NCBI GenBank assembly: GCA_050084985.1
Contig: JBITNC010000002.1
Span: forward strand, 4,030,001-4,094,000
DNA: 64,000 nt
Reading direction: 5' to 3'
Source of the DNA: Nageia nagi
Taxonomy: Eukaryota > Pinophyta
Shown: in pieces, positions 11,507 to 23,511 of the stretch
Layout of the letters: each line of letters opens with the position of its first letter
Position numbering within the stretch: position 1 is the stretch's first letter
Position numbers and translations under genes: made by a program
The notes under the pieces: generated by a model
What the model was told of the DNA's origin: nothing
Database searches by the model: none
What the model saw: only the letters and a program-made list of their open reading frames with translations

Positions 11507-11519
11507 AGCTCTGATACCA
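11507..11519 (-). other. Primer-binding site (tRNA-Met type) of the copia element
   Basis: The minus strand reads TGGTATCAGAGCT directly after the 5' LTR end plus a short TATT spacer. TGGTATCAGAGC is the usual plant copia site complementary to initiator tRNA-Met. Confidence 0.85.
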
Positions 11520-11523
11520 AATA

Positions 11524-12022
11524 TGAGAATTGAACTATAACAAGAACAATCATAAACTACCAAGATCACATGAAAGCTCTTAATTCGCATCTAACTATCA
11601 CACAAAGCAATCTCACAAAGATAACACAAGATGTAAGTGGTTCCTCCAACTAAGAGTACATCTATTAACTAGATCTTTACTTCAATCACAAATACAACTC
11701 TCTTACAATCCTTCTAATCTTATCTCCTACACTTCTATCCTATAGCATAACTTTACTCCACAATTGGTGTGTGATCACAAAGAGGGAGCCTTCTATTTAT
11801 AGGCCAAAATCCCTTTTTGGATCACCCTTTTATCCAATGTACAAAAGCAAGATATGCATATTGTTTTAGCTAAGGGGCATGCTCATGACATGGAGTGTAG
11901 GACAAGTTACATTATCATATTCATTTTAATACTTAAGGTATCAAATGATACCCTTAAGTATTAGTGAACTTACATAGAAGATTTAATACAAACCTTTACA
12001 ATAATGCATTATACATTCCAAT
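11524..12022 (-). repeat. 5' LTR of the copia element
   Basis: Same family as 3682-4181, with TATA CTATAAATA at 11794-11802 (complement) and the palindrome at 11928-11962. The outer end reads TATTGG in place of TGTTGG, so the terminal TG has mutated. Confidence 0.92.
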
Positions 12023-13775
12023 AGATACAAACCAAAATTTAAAAAAAAAAAAATTATGTTCTAATGCCCACGCTAACGTGATTTTTCCTTTTTGCAGTAA
12101 TGAGGTGGACCATATGGAGTCAATAGTGAGAAAAGGTCTTTAGGTGATAATAGGTGCAACAACATCAAGTCAATAGTCCAACAATGACTGGCAATAGAAC
12201 CAACAACCCAATGTGTGATGGTGTGGTAACATACAGACATAATTTATTACGCACTTGCTTAAACCACCACATGGTAGCTTTATATTGCAATCACCCAATA
12301 TAGGGTTTCATTTAGTATTAAAATATCGAACAAAATAAAAATAAACATAAATAATAAGATTAGTAGTTATAAAAAATACCTAAAATTATTCAAAAAATTA
12401 AAATTCACAAGGAAGAAATTATAACCAAAAATAAAATAAATATTATTATAACCCATTTTATATCTATTTTAATCCCTTGAGGTTATAAAATGAAGCTTCT
12501 AGGAGATGTGAAAGGAGTATGAGCATGAATGTAGAATGAGAGAGCTTGGTACCATTCTAGAGAATGAGACTAAAGTCTTGTAATACCATTCTAGATAGAA
12601 TGAGGAGTGCTCAAATATCATTCTATGAATTTGTAAGGAGAGAACATTTATGCGAGTAGATTTTATTGCCTTCAAAGGAGAGGCTATTTGTTTTAATGTT
12701 GGAGAGACTTTGAAGTTCCTATTTCCCATATACTAGAGGTCCTCTTAGAAGGACAAATTATAACATTTTACCATCATAGAAAAGTGAAGAGGTGATTTTT
12801 TTTATGATTTTCTTCCCTATATGGGTTTCATGAGGGTACTTTAGTATTCTCATTTATGGTGGTGATATTTTTTCCTTTCATCCTTGTTTATTTTTCCTTC
12901 AATTTTTGTGTTGAAAATAAAATTTATAAACATGTATGTAATGAGATTAGAAAGCCATAAGTTGCTAATATTTACATATCATAGGTTGTAGGAAAAGGAA
13001 ATATTTTTATTTGCACTAAGAAAATTGAGGAAATATATATTCAATATGAATATTTTTTTCTAATTTAAAACATATTTTAATAAACATTAGACAACACATA
13101 GATAATGGATATAAAATTAATGTTGAAAAAGATACATGTATGATTTATGAAAAGAATGGAAGTAATAAGCTTCTTGCAAAAGTGGAGATGATAGAGAATT
13201 TTATTTTTCCTTTAAAAATATAAATAACACCTCCTTGATGGAAGGCTTACAAAAGGTTTTATTGAAGCATTACAGATCTAAGGGTTTAATCCTATCTTAG
13301 TGATGAATTGATGGAAGATGGGTAGCGTTGTTGATAGCTAGAATAATGATGTTGTGTATTTTTATAGTCTATAAAGGGTTATTGGAAACAATGGTGATGA
13401 TGGTTGCATATTTATTAGATCCCTTCTACTGCATTTTTGAAGCAAGATATAAGTAGCAATAGAAGTTATAGTTTTATTTATATTTTATCTTATAGGAGAC
13501 ATCCTGATGGAGGGAAATCCCTATTTCAAATGATTTTGATTCAAGATACCTCTTGGTTAGAAGGAGGATTCTTCTTTCCTTGGAGGATTTCTATCTTAAA
13601 ACTTTATTTGAGAAGGGTGTATCCTTAGATGATTATTTCATAGAGGGATGCCTCTATGGGATCCCTTCAATATAATTTTGAGCTTATACTTTTGATTCTA
13701 TTAGTGTACAAGGTTTGGGATCCTTCAAAATCTATGTTTTCAATATTTATAAAATAAATAAATAAATTGATGTTG
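12023..13775. other. Non-coding AT-rich stretch
   Basis: No gene or element recognised. There is a local repeat: ACCATTCTAGA-type phrases occur several times at 12545-12640. Short open frames here (for example 12499-12729 and 13437-13628) show no family resemblance. Confidence 0.4.
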
Positions 13776-13779
13776 TTGA

Positions 13780-16070
13780 AAGAAAAAAATGGACAATAAT
13801 GGAGATGGAAAGAAGTATGTTAAAGTTAAAGATTTTGTCAAATGATTATTGAGATGAAGTTATAGCTTATCTTGTGTATTTATTGAATTATTGTGAAACA
13901 AAAAGTATGAAAAATAGATTTTTACAAGAAACATGAAGTAAGAGGAAGCAAAGTCTAACACATCTAAGAGTTTTTGGGTGCATTGCATATTGATTGTCTC
14001 CTAAGAGATAATTATTCATCATTACATAGGGGCTATGCTAATATTCTTTGTGTCATTAAAATTTTATCAATTATATGATAAAGGGAAAAAAAATTATGAG
14101 TTATAGTGAGCAATCCAAAGTATACAAACTTTATAATCCATTTATAAAAAAAAATTATATTTAACATATATATAGTTTTTATGAGGAAGTAGAATATAAT
14201 TAGAATGGGAAATTAGAACAATAATATGAGTATATTGGCATGAAAATTTTAAATGAAAATATTTCAAATCAACCTTCAATAGCAAGCAATAGTTCTAGTA
14301 ATGCAAGTAGTCATGTTCCATCTTTGTTTACTTCTTCAAATATATGAAAAGTAATTTCAACACCCAAGAAGATTTCAAGCTTAGAGAAGATCTACGAGTT
14401 AACATAAATGAATAAAATAATAATTTATTGTATGATTCTATTTTATTTACAAAGGTTTATCTTGTTTATTATGAGGATCCAATATAAAATTGGAAGTAAT
14501 GGATGTTGAAATTGACACAATTGTGAAACTTAGTAAACCTTTAGTAAGAAAGGATATAGTTGATATTAAATGGATATACAAGATCAAATATAATGCAAAT
14601 GATGAGATCGATTAAGAAAAATAAGGTAAAATTGATTTCCAAAGGGTATTCACAACATGAAAAATACTATAATGAAATTTTTACATAATGGTAAGGTTGT
14701 ACACCGTGAGAACTATTTTTGTAATAACAACCTAACACAATTGGAAAGCGTATCAAATGGATTTAAAATCAACATTTTGAATGGATTCCTAAAAGAATAA
14801 ATATACGTGGAACAACCACTTGGTTATGTGATTTTAAGTTGTGAAAACAAAACTTATAAGTTGAAGAAGGCTTTGTACAAGCAAGCATCGAAGGCTTAAT
14901 ATAACCATATTGATTCATATTTGTTATACAAAAACTTCAAAAGCAACAACAAACTAATTGTTTGCATCAAAGAACATAAACAAATTAGTGAGATTTAAAT
15001 AGTTTATTTGTATGTATATGACTTAAGTTTCATTATAAATAAAAACTTGTCAATTAAAAAGTTCATATCAAAAATCAAAAACGAGTTTGAGATGACATAT
15101 TTGGATTTAATGAAATGCTTTCTTAGTATTGAATTGAATTGAAAATAAATGATAAATAAAAATAAAAAAAATGTGAAAGTGAGTATGTAAATAATGTTTT
15201 AAAAAGGTTTATAATGTTAAAGTGTAAACCAACATCAACACCAATTGAAACAAGCCAATAATTTTGATTAAAACCACTTGTTTATTAACAAGAAAATTTA
15301 ACCTTTAGCTTTAGGAGCCACCGATAAGGGTATCTCTTACATCAAATTCACCCAGGGCTTGCACCTAGCCTGACTGAACTTGCAATAACTTTATAGGATT
15401 CTATGTGGTACTAACACCCAAGGGGAAAATGTATTAGAACTTAGGGCCTCTCTTGTGAGAGCTTTAACCTCTTATCCTTCAACTCCCCTAAAGTGGGTTC
15501 ACAACAAGCTAATAAAGCAATGATGATTTCATCAACAATGTAAATCCTTTTTTCAATAAAAGATCAGTTAGATATATTTTATAGCTACAAGGCCTAATGT
15601 TATATATGTAGTGAGCTTAATATATAGGTTTATGAAAACTTCAAAGGATATTCACTTGCAAAATGGGAAGAGAATTCTAAGATATATCTTAATGAAATAA
15701 AAAATCATAGTAGTTTGTATGAACTAGCAAATAATTTTAGTTAATTAGCTATATAGATAGTGATTAAGTAAGAAATATTGATGATAGAAATAACACTTCT
15801 AGATATATTTTTCATTTTGGTTGCATTCATTTTATAGGCTTCAAAAAACTAATGTATCATTTTTATTTTTAGAGTTGAGATTGAATACGTGGTTACAATT
15901 TCAACAACTTGATAGACGATTTGGATGAAAAAAGTTTTATCAAATTTAAATCAATAGTAAAATGAAGCAAATATTTTTTGGTAGTAATATATGTATTATA
16001 ACTTTATAAAAAAGAAAAATTGTTAACAAAAATCAAATTGTAAATATTTTTGTTAATATATTGATTCTTA
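13780..16070 (+). pseudogene. Second Ty1/copia pol relic (integrase end, RT, RNase H)
   Basis: Highly decayed copia pol on the plus strand, a different and older copy than the element at 3.7-12 kb. 13800-13990 gives the integrase end: DEVIAYLVYLLN, TKSMKNR, then LTHLRVFGCIAY. 14100-14150 holds SEQSKVYKLYNP. RT starts near 14475 (DPI-NWK), followed by KWIYKIKYN-like, LISKGYSQ, YNEIF and EQPLGYV blocks, then KLKKALY. 15005-15030 reads LYVYDL, the YVDD position with the first Asp changed to Tyr. RNase H follows at 15575-15960: ATRPNVIYVVSLISRFM, GKRILRYI, and a VEIEYVV block. Dozens of stops and frameshifts. About 250 bases at 15290-15545 do not fit copia and look like an insertion or rearranged piece. 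No LTRs found. Confidence 0.8.
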
Positions 16071-16484
16071 AAGAAAAGAATGTTGAAGATAATGATAACT
16101 AAAATATTTTAAAATAACTATAAATTTAACAATAATTTTAATTCTAAAATCTAATATATTATTAAAACAATCTAAATTATAATATGCATGAAGAAAATAA
16201 TTATATGTGAAAAAATTATATATATTAGATAAATGAATTTTTTCTTTAATAACTTTATTGTTGAGATAAGCGAAGTTTTCCTCAAACAATCTAAATATAG
16301 ATGATATATTTTTACTTTTTAGATATAAAAATAAGAAATAACTGTCAATGTACATCCAAAAAAGTATTGTAAGAAAGAACGGAAGATTTGATTGATGTGA
16401 AAGATTCAAAGGCAACAAGCAACGACAACACTTGATTTATAAGATATTATTTTAGTCTATGTGCTCTATTTTATTCGATTTCTG
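16071..16484. other. AT-rich non-coding stretch
   Basis: I see no gene here. An open frame on the minus strand (16068-16418) is made of AT-rich codons and resembles no family. Confidence 0.4.
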
Positions 16485-17000
16485 GAGTCAAGAAATAATC
16501 TGAAGAATACATACATTTAGCAGAGAAAGGGCGTGATCGGCCATGCGGCCTTTGCTTGGCAGACCTAATCGAACCACATTCCGCTCCACGACACCTCTTC
16601 CATCCAAAACCTTCACTTCACCTGCCAAACATTAGACGCTCCACATCATCACCTTCTGCACATTCAAATATTTATTTACGAACATTTAAATGCTATCTAC
16701 AAGATTTCAGCACATTCAAATATTTATTTACGAACATTTAAATGCTATCAACAAGATTTCAGCACATTTACCGAGTGCAGGTTCGATCGAAATGGCTGCG
16801 CAACATTTAAGCCTGACGGAAAATATGCCGGAAGAAGTGACCACCGCCATGGATTGATGCTCTTCTTCTTCTGACAAAAAACCAATGGGATTCTGCTGCT
16901 GCCGCTGTTGTGATGAAGTATGTGATGGGGAAGTTCTTTTATAGCGTGAACTGAGTAATTATTTGATTAAACATTAGCGATGTCGAGTAAGAAAACTTTC
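16485..17000 (+). other. GC-richer island with a short gene-like reading frame
   Basis: Base composition is clearly less AT-rich than the surroundings, and CpG is present (GGCGTGATCGGCC, GGTTCGATCG), so this may be a former 5' end of a host gene. From the ATG at 16792 a frame reads MAAQHLSLTENMPEEVTTAM and one more residue, then TGA at 16855. The same frame continues after it with CSSSSDKKPMGFCCCRCCDEV and stops at TAG 16942. The CCCRCC cluster is notable but I recognise no family. It could be a first exon with a nonsense mutation, two short ORFs, or chance. A 52-bp tandem duplication lies just upstream. Confidence 0.35.
16658..16761. repeat. 52-bp tandem duplication
   Basis: Two nearly identical 52-bp copies starting GCACATTCAAATATTTATTT at 16658 and 16710 (one clear difference, CTAC versus CAAC), followed by the start of a third at 16762. 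High identity suggests a recent duplication. Confidence 0.9.
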
Positions 17001-18109
17001 TCACTTCACCACGTGAATGTTCTGTTTTTTAATTCTGTTCGTCATATTTCGAAGTTTAGAGTTAGGAGGTTCCCCAAATGGAGTACAAATATTTTTAGTT
17101 TGGCCGGTGGCGAAATTCTCCGTCAATGATGCGAATATCATTTATTTTAATTTGACATGAGTCGAATGGCGGGTGGCTCTTCGCCATACAAATATTTTTG
17201 AAGTGGAATTTTAAAATTTTAAAACGGCATATGCTTAAGAGATTCTATGGGTTCAAATATATGTACGAATGGCTCTTCGTTCTACGGTCGCTTTGAATTA
17301 TTTATTTGGTGTAGGTTTAGATCATGTTATATATTTTGGATTAAATTAAGGTTTGGGCGACAATGTTAGATGGTGATAATGTTAAAATTAAGGGACTCAA
17401 AGTAGCGCAGTTTTAAACCTATCAATGTATTGTTACTAAAACTCATCGTACTTTTAGCAGAATTCATCGATGTATTAGCATTAAAATAAACTTCATAATG
17501 GATAGGAATGATAAATGCTATATTAAATTAGCTTTGATATATTTTTTTATATATCAAAAAAATTTCAAGAGATCATTCTCGAGATGTAATTTATAATATT
17601 TAATAGGTGTTTTATATATTTTTCTTAAAAATTATGATATTTATATAGTTTTTAAATTATATTTTTGAAGTTGGTTATTCTTTTTTTTAAATAATAAAAT
17701 CTATTCATTTTTTAAAAAATATTGAAATCGACGTTTAACTGTCAAATTCACATGCGACATTTCAATGCTCCACTCCACCTCCTATTGCAGCTATAGGAAT
17801 GCCTCTCGACGTTAATTAGCAATGATAATAGAAGAAGAATTAATATTAAATCAAATCAATAATAAATCAAATTATGGTAATAATGTTAGATGATATTAAT
17901 ATCGAAATAAAATCAATATAAAAGAAAATATTGAATCAAATCAATCATAATAACACCAACTGATAATAATGCCATAATATTATAATGGTGATGATGATAA
18001 AGGTAAAGGTAAAGGACCTAAACACAACCCCTAATAATCTTTTTTTTTATAATTTTAGTTTTAATTCTAGTTTAGATATCTTAGATATATATCAATTATG
18101 CATTTATTT
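17001..18109. other. Non-coding AT-rich stretch
   Basis: No coding or element signature. 17820-17990 has repeated AATAATATTAAATCAAATCAAT-like phrases. Confidence 0.4.
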
Positions 18110-19060
18110 TAGTTCTATGACAAAGCTCGTAAAGCATGGGATGGATGGAATTTTTTTCATTCTTTATAGCAACTATTACTTTGGAACCATAATTTACTAG
18201 GGGATCTTCCAAAGTTCTCTAAACCTTAGGTCGAATTTTGGAACATGTTCAGAATTAGAACTATATTCCACTTATAGAAAGAAAGAAATGTAGTTTTGTT
18301 TACAACAAAACTTCCCTGCGTTGAGTTCTTGTTAGTTGACAAACTTGTTATATTTCATGTTATTTGGCTCCAAATCAAAGACTAGGTGGATAAAGTGGTT
18401 TACAAAGTTAATCATCTGATAGAGCTCATTACTTATTATGGTAATGCTTCATGTCCAATGAGCATAGTTGCCCTTGACCCAGAGCCACGAGAGCACTCTC
18501 GCTCGAAACCTCATTGTACTGCCCCTAGGGAATAGGATTGAAGTCCATCTTGACCTTTTCAGCATCAAGCATAGCATGCATGGACACCTTATCCCTCATC
18601 ATCATAATACAAATGTCATTAGGAGTCTTGCTCAATTTCTCCTTGCCCTCCTTCTGGATGGGGGGATCACTCGAACTCCTCTCATTATGATGGTTTGGAG
18701 ACTCGTGCTAATAGTATTAGCAATATCTGGTAGGGTAGTGGTAGTGGATGGAATGAACTTACAATAACAGTTAATGAGGTAGTTAATGGATGGGATTTGA
18801 TCCCCAAGGTAATTTCTTCATAATAAGTGCCATTTAAAGGGAGGCTAGAGTGGAATGCTTTCTATGGCACACTGGACCATATTCACTATCCATGAATCTC
18901 GTCAAATGTTTGACACCATAATGAGCCTACAATAACCCCTCCAAGCAATAGTATTGAAGAAAGGACTGATTTTCCCACTAACGACCTTCCCAAGCTGACA
19001 ACTATTAATGAAGACTCGTTTGCTCCCCTTGTTAGCACTCTACCAATTATTTTTAAGCAA
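18110..19060 (+). pseudogene. Coding-like relic of unknown identity
   Basis: One frame from 18112 to about 18530 is open apart from four stops in roughly 140 codons and reads like protein: KARKAWDGWNFFHSL, LWNHNLLGDLPKFSK, VVYKVNHLIELITYYG, IVALDPEPREHSRSKP. Another frame near 18690-18800 reads NELTITVNEVVNGWDLIPKV, and near 18920-19050 a frame reads TDFPTNDLPKLTTINEDSFA then PLVSTLP. Base composition is higher in GC than the flanks. The last piece has the feel of a LINE ORF1 C-terminus, but I cannot name the family. It may be a decayed retroelement or host gene fragment. Confidence 0.35.
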
Positions 19061-19617
19061 TTAATGCTTTTCCTTTTGCTTTTGTGTTAATGGATAGTTA
19101 AATTAATGCTTTCCCACCATGTGTTAAGGTGATGTATTTTTGTGGACTTATGCATATAACTATTGTTGTTAGTTTGTGCTCGACACATAGGTGTGATGTG
19201 TCTACCATTTTCCTTTTTTATTATTTAGTTTTTATATTTAATATATAGCTTTATTATTAAAAAATAATATAAAGAGGTATTAATTTTGAGGCATCTATCT
19301 TATTTCTTGAAATTATGATTTCCAAGATAAAAACCTTGAAATTGATAGCTCTTGATATATATATAATGGAAATATATTATATGAGTGTAAATATGATGGA
19401 CCATATAATATTGGAATATATTAAATTCAATATTTCAATAATTTAAACATTAAATATCTTATATTACAATAAAAGATACCAATAGTATAATATATTACAA
19501 AAAAATAATAAAACTCAATATAACATAACAACTAAATATATTACAACAAATATATTTTATACCAAGAGCAAAATTGTAATATATTGGTTGTAATATATTA
19601 ATCAAATATACAAATAA

Positions 19618-19666
<49 letters not shown>

Positions 19667-20131
19667 AACATTTTCTAACTAGGGGACTAATCACTTCACC
19701 TACAACCTAACAACTACTAACATTTGTGCATCTTCTTGTCGGCCTTTTTTTCCCAACAAGCATATTTGTGAAGCTATATGTATAGTAAAGTTTTTTTTCC
19801 AATGGGAACATTCTTGATATGAATCTATAAAAACATATTCGTGACATGAATATGTAAAGAAAGATGAAAAAAAACTAAGTCTTGAAACATATTTACAAAG
19901 CATTTTTTAAAAGGTTGTACGAAAGATTCAAACTTGGGTCATTAGGTTTGGATTAGACAATATCTTAATCACTACATCAACATATTTTGTTCCTCACTAT
20001 ACATTCCAAATTTTAAATTTAACTTTTACTTGACATATTCATGAAGTTATTATAATATATTAACTTCACAAATATGCTTGGAATGTTAGAAAATCAGATC
20101 GATCAAAAAAATATGTAGACATCATAAAAAT
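19061..20131. other. AT-rich host flank of the outer CACTA element
   Basis: No gene seen. 19430-19610 contains AATATATTACAACAAATATATTTTATA-type sequence that recurs at 54575-54660 and 61490-61600. The final bases AAT (20129-20131) are the left target duplication of the CACTA element. Confidence 0.5.
19621..19663. repeat. (TA)n microsatellite
   Basis: About 21 uninterrupted TA dinucleotides. Confidence 0.95.
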
Positions 20132-20178
20132 CACTACAAGAAAATGGTCATCGAGCATTGGTAATAACATCAAGCATT
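20132..20178 (+). repeat. Left terminal inverted repeat, outer CACTA element
   Basis: Begins CACTACAAGAAAATGGTCAT and pairs imperfectly with 53553-53601. CACTACAAGAAA is a common plant CACTA terminus. Confidence 0.92.
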
Positions 20179-20640
20179 TTTATTTTTGCTTTTTGACATT
20201 ATTTTCATCAGGCCACATCAATGGTTTGATTTCGGTTAATTTTTTACATCTTGATGTTATGGTCGGTGGAATTTTTGATGTAAATTTTATCATAATTCTA
20301 ATGTTATTACTAGCGATATGTGTGACGTTATGTTTTTTAATATTCTGATGATATTTCTGATGGTATGTTGAAATTACATAATGCATAGATGATACAATAT
20401 CATCTCCAAACATCTTGAAACCAACCAAATTATTTAAAAATCTTTAAATTTATACAACTTAAGCATCACTTTACAACCATAAAGTGAACCCATAGTTTTG
20501 CACACACCCACATATGTTTTAATTAGAATCTTTATAAACTATCATATGCATATAAAACCTTTCAATATGTCTATAAAATATAAATGATATAAATAATTTA
20601 ATTATCATAACTTTCATAAACATATAAAACACTTTTATGA
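20179..20640. repeat. Left subterminal region, outer CACTA element
   Basis: Non-coding. Contains recurring GATG(T/A)TAT and CATCAAG/TGATGTT-like motifs in both orientations, like the right subterminal region 53260-53550. In CACTA elements such subterminal motifs bind TNPA. No gene. Confidence 0.55.
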
Positions 20641-21082
20641 AACATTTAATTATCATTTATATCATTTTCATCAGGAGAAAATACAATATGTTTTCTTCTA
20701 GGATCAATATTAATTACAAACCAAATGGTCTCATCCTCTCATCTAGAAAAATACTTGACTACAATGTTGTGGTAAAACTTAAGGCTCTTTATCTTTAGCT
20801 AAATATTTTATGGATTTGATTAGAAAGTATTCACTATTGTCATTATGTAAGATTATTCTTCTATCAAGTATGTAAAATTATTTACATCTAAATGCTACAC
20901 ATTGGAAGGACCTATAATTCAATTGAATAGTTAGTTGAATTTTTCCAACATATTGTAATGTTCTTTCCATCAAGTTTTTATCTTTTGTACTTGCACAAGT
21001 TGCTTGGTCAAAATCAACCATCACTCCATAGTCAAATGTCACTCTATTCCGATCAATCTTTACAATTCTAAAGTGTGTATCA

Positions 21083-21587
21083 TGTTGGAATGTATAATGC
21101 ATTATTCTAAAGGTTTTGTAATAATCTTCTATGTAAGTTCACTAATACTTAAGGGTATCATTTTGATACCTTAAGTATTTAAGTGAATATGATAATGTTA
21201 ATTGTCCTACACTCCATGTCATGAGCATGCCATTTGGGTAAAAGGATGTACATGTCATGCTTTTGTACATTGGGTAAAAGGGTGATCCAAAGAGGGATTT
21301 TGGCCTATAAATAGAAGGCTCCCTCTTTGGATCATACACCAATTTGTGGAGAAAAGTTATGCTAAAGGATAGTGTTTAGGAGTTGAGATTAGGAGAATTT
21401 TAAGAGTTCATATTTGAGATTAAGAGAGATCTAGTTAGTGGATGTACTCCTAGGTGGAGGAACCACTTACATCTTGTATTATCTTTGTGAGAGTGCTTAT
21501 GCCTTAGAATAGTGTTGAATGAGTGAGCTTTCATATAATCTTGAGCATTTAGGATTGTATTATTTTTAGTTCAATCCCTTTATTTCA
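21083..21587 (+). mobile_element. Solo LTR of the copia family seen at 3.7-12 kb
   Basis: Opens TGTTGGAATGTATAATGCAT exactly like the 3' LTR of the copia element and follows it to near TAGTTCAAT at the 3' end, which is worn. The TATA sequence CTATAAATAG (21305-21314) and the hairpin at 21144-21179 are kept. No internal copia sequence is attached, so it probably arose by LTR-LTR recombination. Flanks TATCA (21078-21082) and TTTCA (21583-21587) are a plausible 5-bp target duplication with one mismatch; on that reading the LTR proper ends at about 21582. The inner CACTA copy (24395-24450) shows the uninterrupted site. Confidence 0.88.
21305..21314 (+). promoter_or_regulatory. TATA box of the solo LTR
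   Basis: CTATAAATAG in the same relative place as in both full LTRs. Confidence 0.6.
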
Positions 21588-23468
21588 TATGCCCACATTG
21601 AAGAGAAAACCAATGCCTACAAATATTTACATAAAAAAATATTATTATTGCAATCATTATATTTATATAAACTATCATGCTCATAAAAAAATAAAAAATT
21701 AAATGTATATCAATAAATTGATAATAATTACATTTTGATTCCATCTAATGGCTATATTTTGAAAATCTTCATTTATATTCTCATCTCCTTGTCTTTCTTT
21801 CTATCAATTACTTCCCTCAACCATGATATTGGACACTTTGTTGGCTAATTTTCATCTCTTAGCTATGCAGGTATGGGTGTACCCCTTGGATTTTGTCTAC
21901 AAAATAAGGTACATTCTTTTGCAAGTATACTTATTTTACTTTTGTACAATTCAATCCACTCCTTACAATATTCCATATTCATCATGACAAATTGGTTTAT
22001 AGATTCGAACTCCTAATAATTTGTAAAATCACGATGACATAATATACATACATTAGTAACCATTGATTAAACTAAATCTAAAATGCATGTTATACATATT
22101 ATTATAAATTAGTAATATCTTTAATATCATTAGTACCTTCAATAGTATAATTTATCTCATTAAATTTCAAAACCTCTCCTTCAAAATTTTCTATGTCTTT
22201 GTTTGCTTGCTACATCTTTGGTGCAGAAGGATGGATTTGGGAAATATACTCATATGCATAAAAAATAAATTCTTATACAATGTATCCCTCACCCATTGAT
22301 CCTTTTGGTTGCGATTTTTGTCTAAAAAATGCTTTTAATACTTTTGAAAATCTCTCAACAAAAAACATGCTTATAGCACTTATAACACCTGCTATTTCTA
22401 TATCGTTTACTAGGTGGATCAATATATGGATTTGTATGTACATAAAATAATAGACATTTCCTTTTCAAAAGTACAAATAATTTTAGCAATTTCTCTATGT
22501 TATCTAGGTATTTCACTCAAATGTATTTCCTTTGTAGTTATCCACCTATTCATAATAATATAATATCATCAAATGTATGCAAAATTGATAGAAAAAATAG
22601 AAAATAACAATAATTAAACACATGCTATTTTTAGATATGGAGGTAAATTCTGGAGGTAAATTAAACACATGCTATTTTCATATCTAAAGGTACCATAACA
22701 TGACATACCTTAGAAATATTGATAGTCAACCAATTACCTTTTTAGATTTGGAGGCAAATTCTTACATCCATGAATTGCAAGTGAAAAAATATGTTGTACA
22801 TAAATTTATGTATTGTGCAAGTAGTATTAATCATTATATTTTGAAAAAATATATATTAATACTAAAAAAATAATTTATATAGACATATAATATGAGAATA
22901 CCTTCAAGAAGTTGTGGTAATCATGAGATTTTAATCTTGTTATTCTACCATCAGTAGTGAATACTTTTCTTAGAGATGATACATATTGAGTTGGTATTCT
23001 AATGGTTTTAATAACATTATGTACCATATTCACTTCTTCTTTAGATATTATTTATGGTAAGTGAGTAGTGTTTTTTCATTCCATTTGATATCCATAAGGC
23101 ATGCTTTGTGTTGGTGTCTCTTAAGTCATTTTTTACATTAAAAGTATCAAATTCTATAGTTGTTGTATACTGATACAAAGAAGATATAACATTATTTACA
23201 ATATGCATAGGATACATTAAATGTGCCACTAACAAGTGTTTCTAGTATGAAAATTTATAAAAGATTGATAATATTTTCATGTCTACAAAATATGTATAAA
23301 GTAAATCATTAATTAGTAAAGTAATGAAATTGGAATATTATATATGTGTTTTTTTATAATAACTAAACATAATGATATATTTTGTTAAAATTCACCTTTG
23401 GGTAAATCATTTTCACCAATAATAAAATCATCTAGGTCTTCATGTCATTGTTCCTTGTCAAATACTCC

Positions 23469-23511
23469 CACTACTTCATTTTCGTCATTTTGCATCATTT
23501 AATGCATCAAA
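23469..23511 (+). repeat. Left terminal inverted repeat, inner CACTA element
   Basis: CACTACTTCATTTTCGTCAT followed by TTTGCATCATTTAATGCATC; pairs with 39757-39799 with few mismatches over about 42 bases. Confidence 0.92.

Larger units (their letters stand above)
3682..12022 (-). mobile_element. Ty1/copia LTR retrotransposon, complete in outline, coding regions broken
   Basis: An 8.3-kb copia element on the minus strand. Two LTRs of about 500 bp (3682-4181 and 11524-12022) match with roughly 30-35 differences by eye (about 7%), which implies an old insertion. Next to the 5' LTR is a primer-binding site, and next to the 3' LTR a polypurine tract. Between them, reading right to left, are a long leader, gag, a gag-pre-integrase and integrase region, RVT_2-type reverse transcriptase and RNase H. 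That integrase-before-RT order defines the copia superfamily. The polyprotein is interrupted by many stops, so the element is not self-sufficient. I could not find a matching 5-bp target duplication: the left flank is TACTG and the right GATAC. Confidence 0.92.
20641..23468 (-). pseudogene. Outer element TNP2-type transposase gene, 3' part (DUF4218 and DUF4216 regions)
   Basis: 3' half of the main transposase gene; its 5' half lies at 39800-41270 beyond the inner element. Right to left: 23041-23235 reads HLMYPMHIVNNVISSLYQY, the DUF4218-region start (usual DLMHIEKNV). 22920-23000 matches the ASxxRxxFTxxxxxxxLKSHDYH region. 22200-22430 parallels the VHLVDE...RPEGS block of the inner copy. 20878-21102 plus 20650-20870 is DUF4216: GVMVDFDQA, then QLTIQLNYRSFQCVAFRCK, and a VLPQHCSQVFF piece. 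The DUF4216 region is split by the solo LTR at 21083-21587. Many stops and frameshifts. Every block aligns in order with 23973-26160 of the inner element. Confidence 0.82.

Noticed and set aside
14700-14760. Complete copia element on the plus strand with LTRs
   Set aside because: I looked for LTR pairs around 13.8-16.1 kb and found none; only a pol relic is supported.
16855-16857. Selenocysteine-type TGA readthrough in the Cys-cluster frame
   Set aside because: Land plants are not known to make selenoproteins, and no SECIS-like element was sought or seen. A nonsense mutation or chance ORF is simpler.
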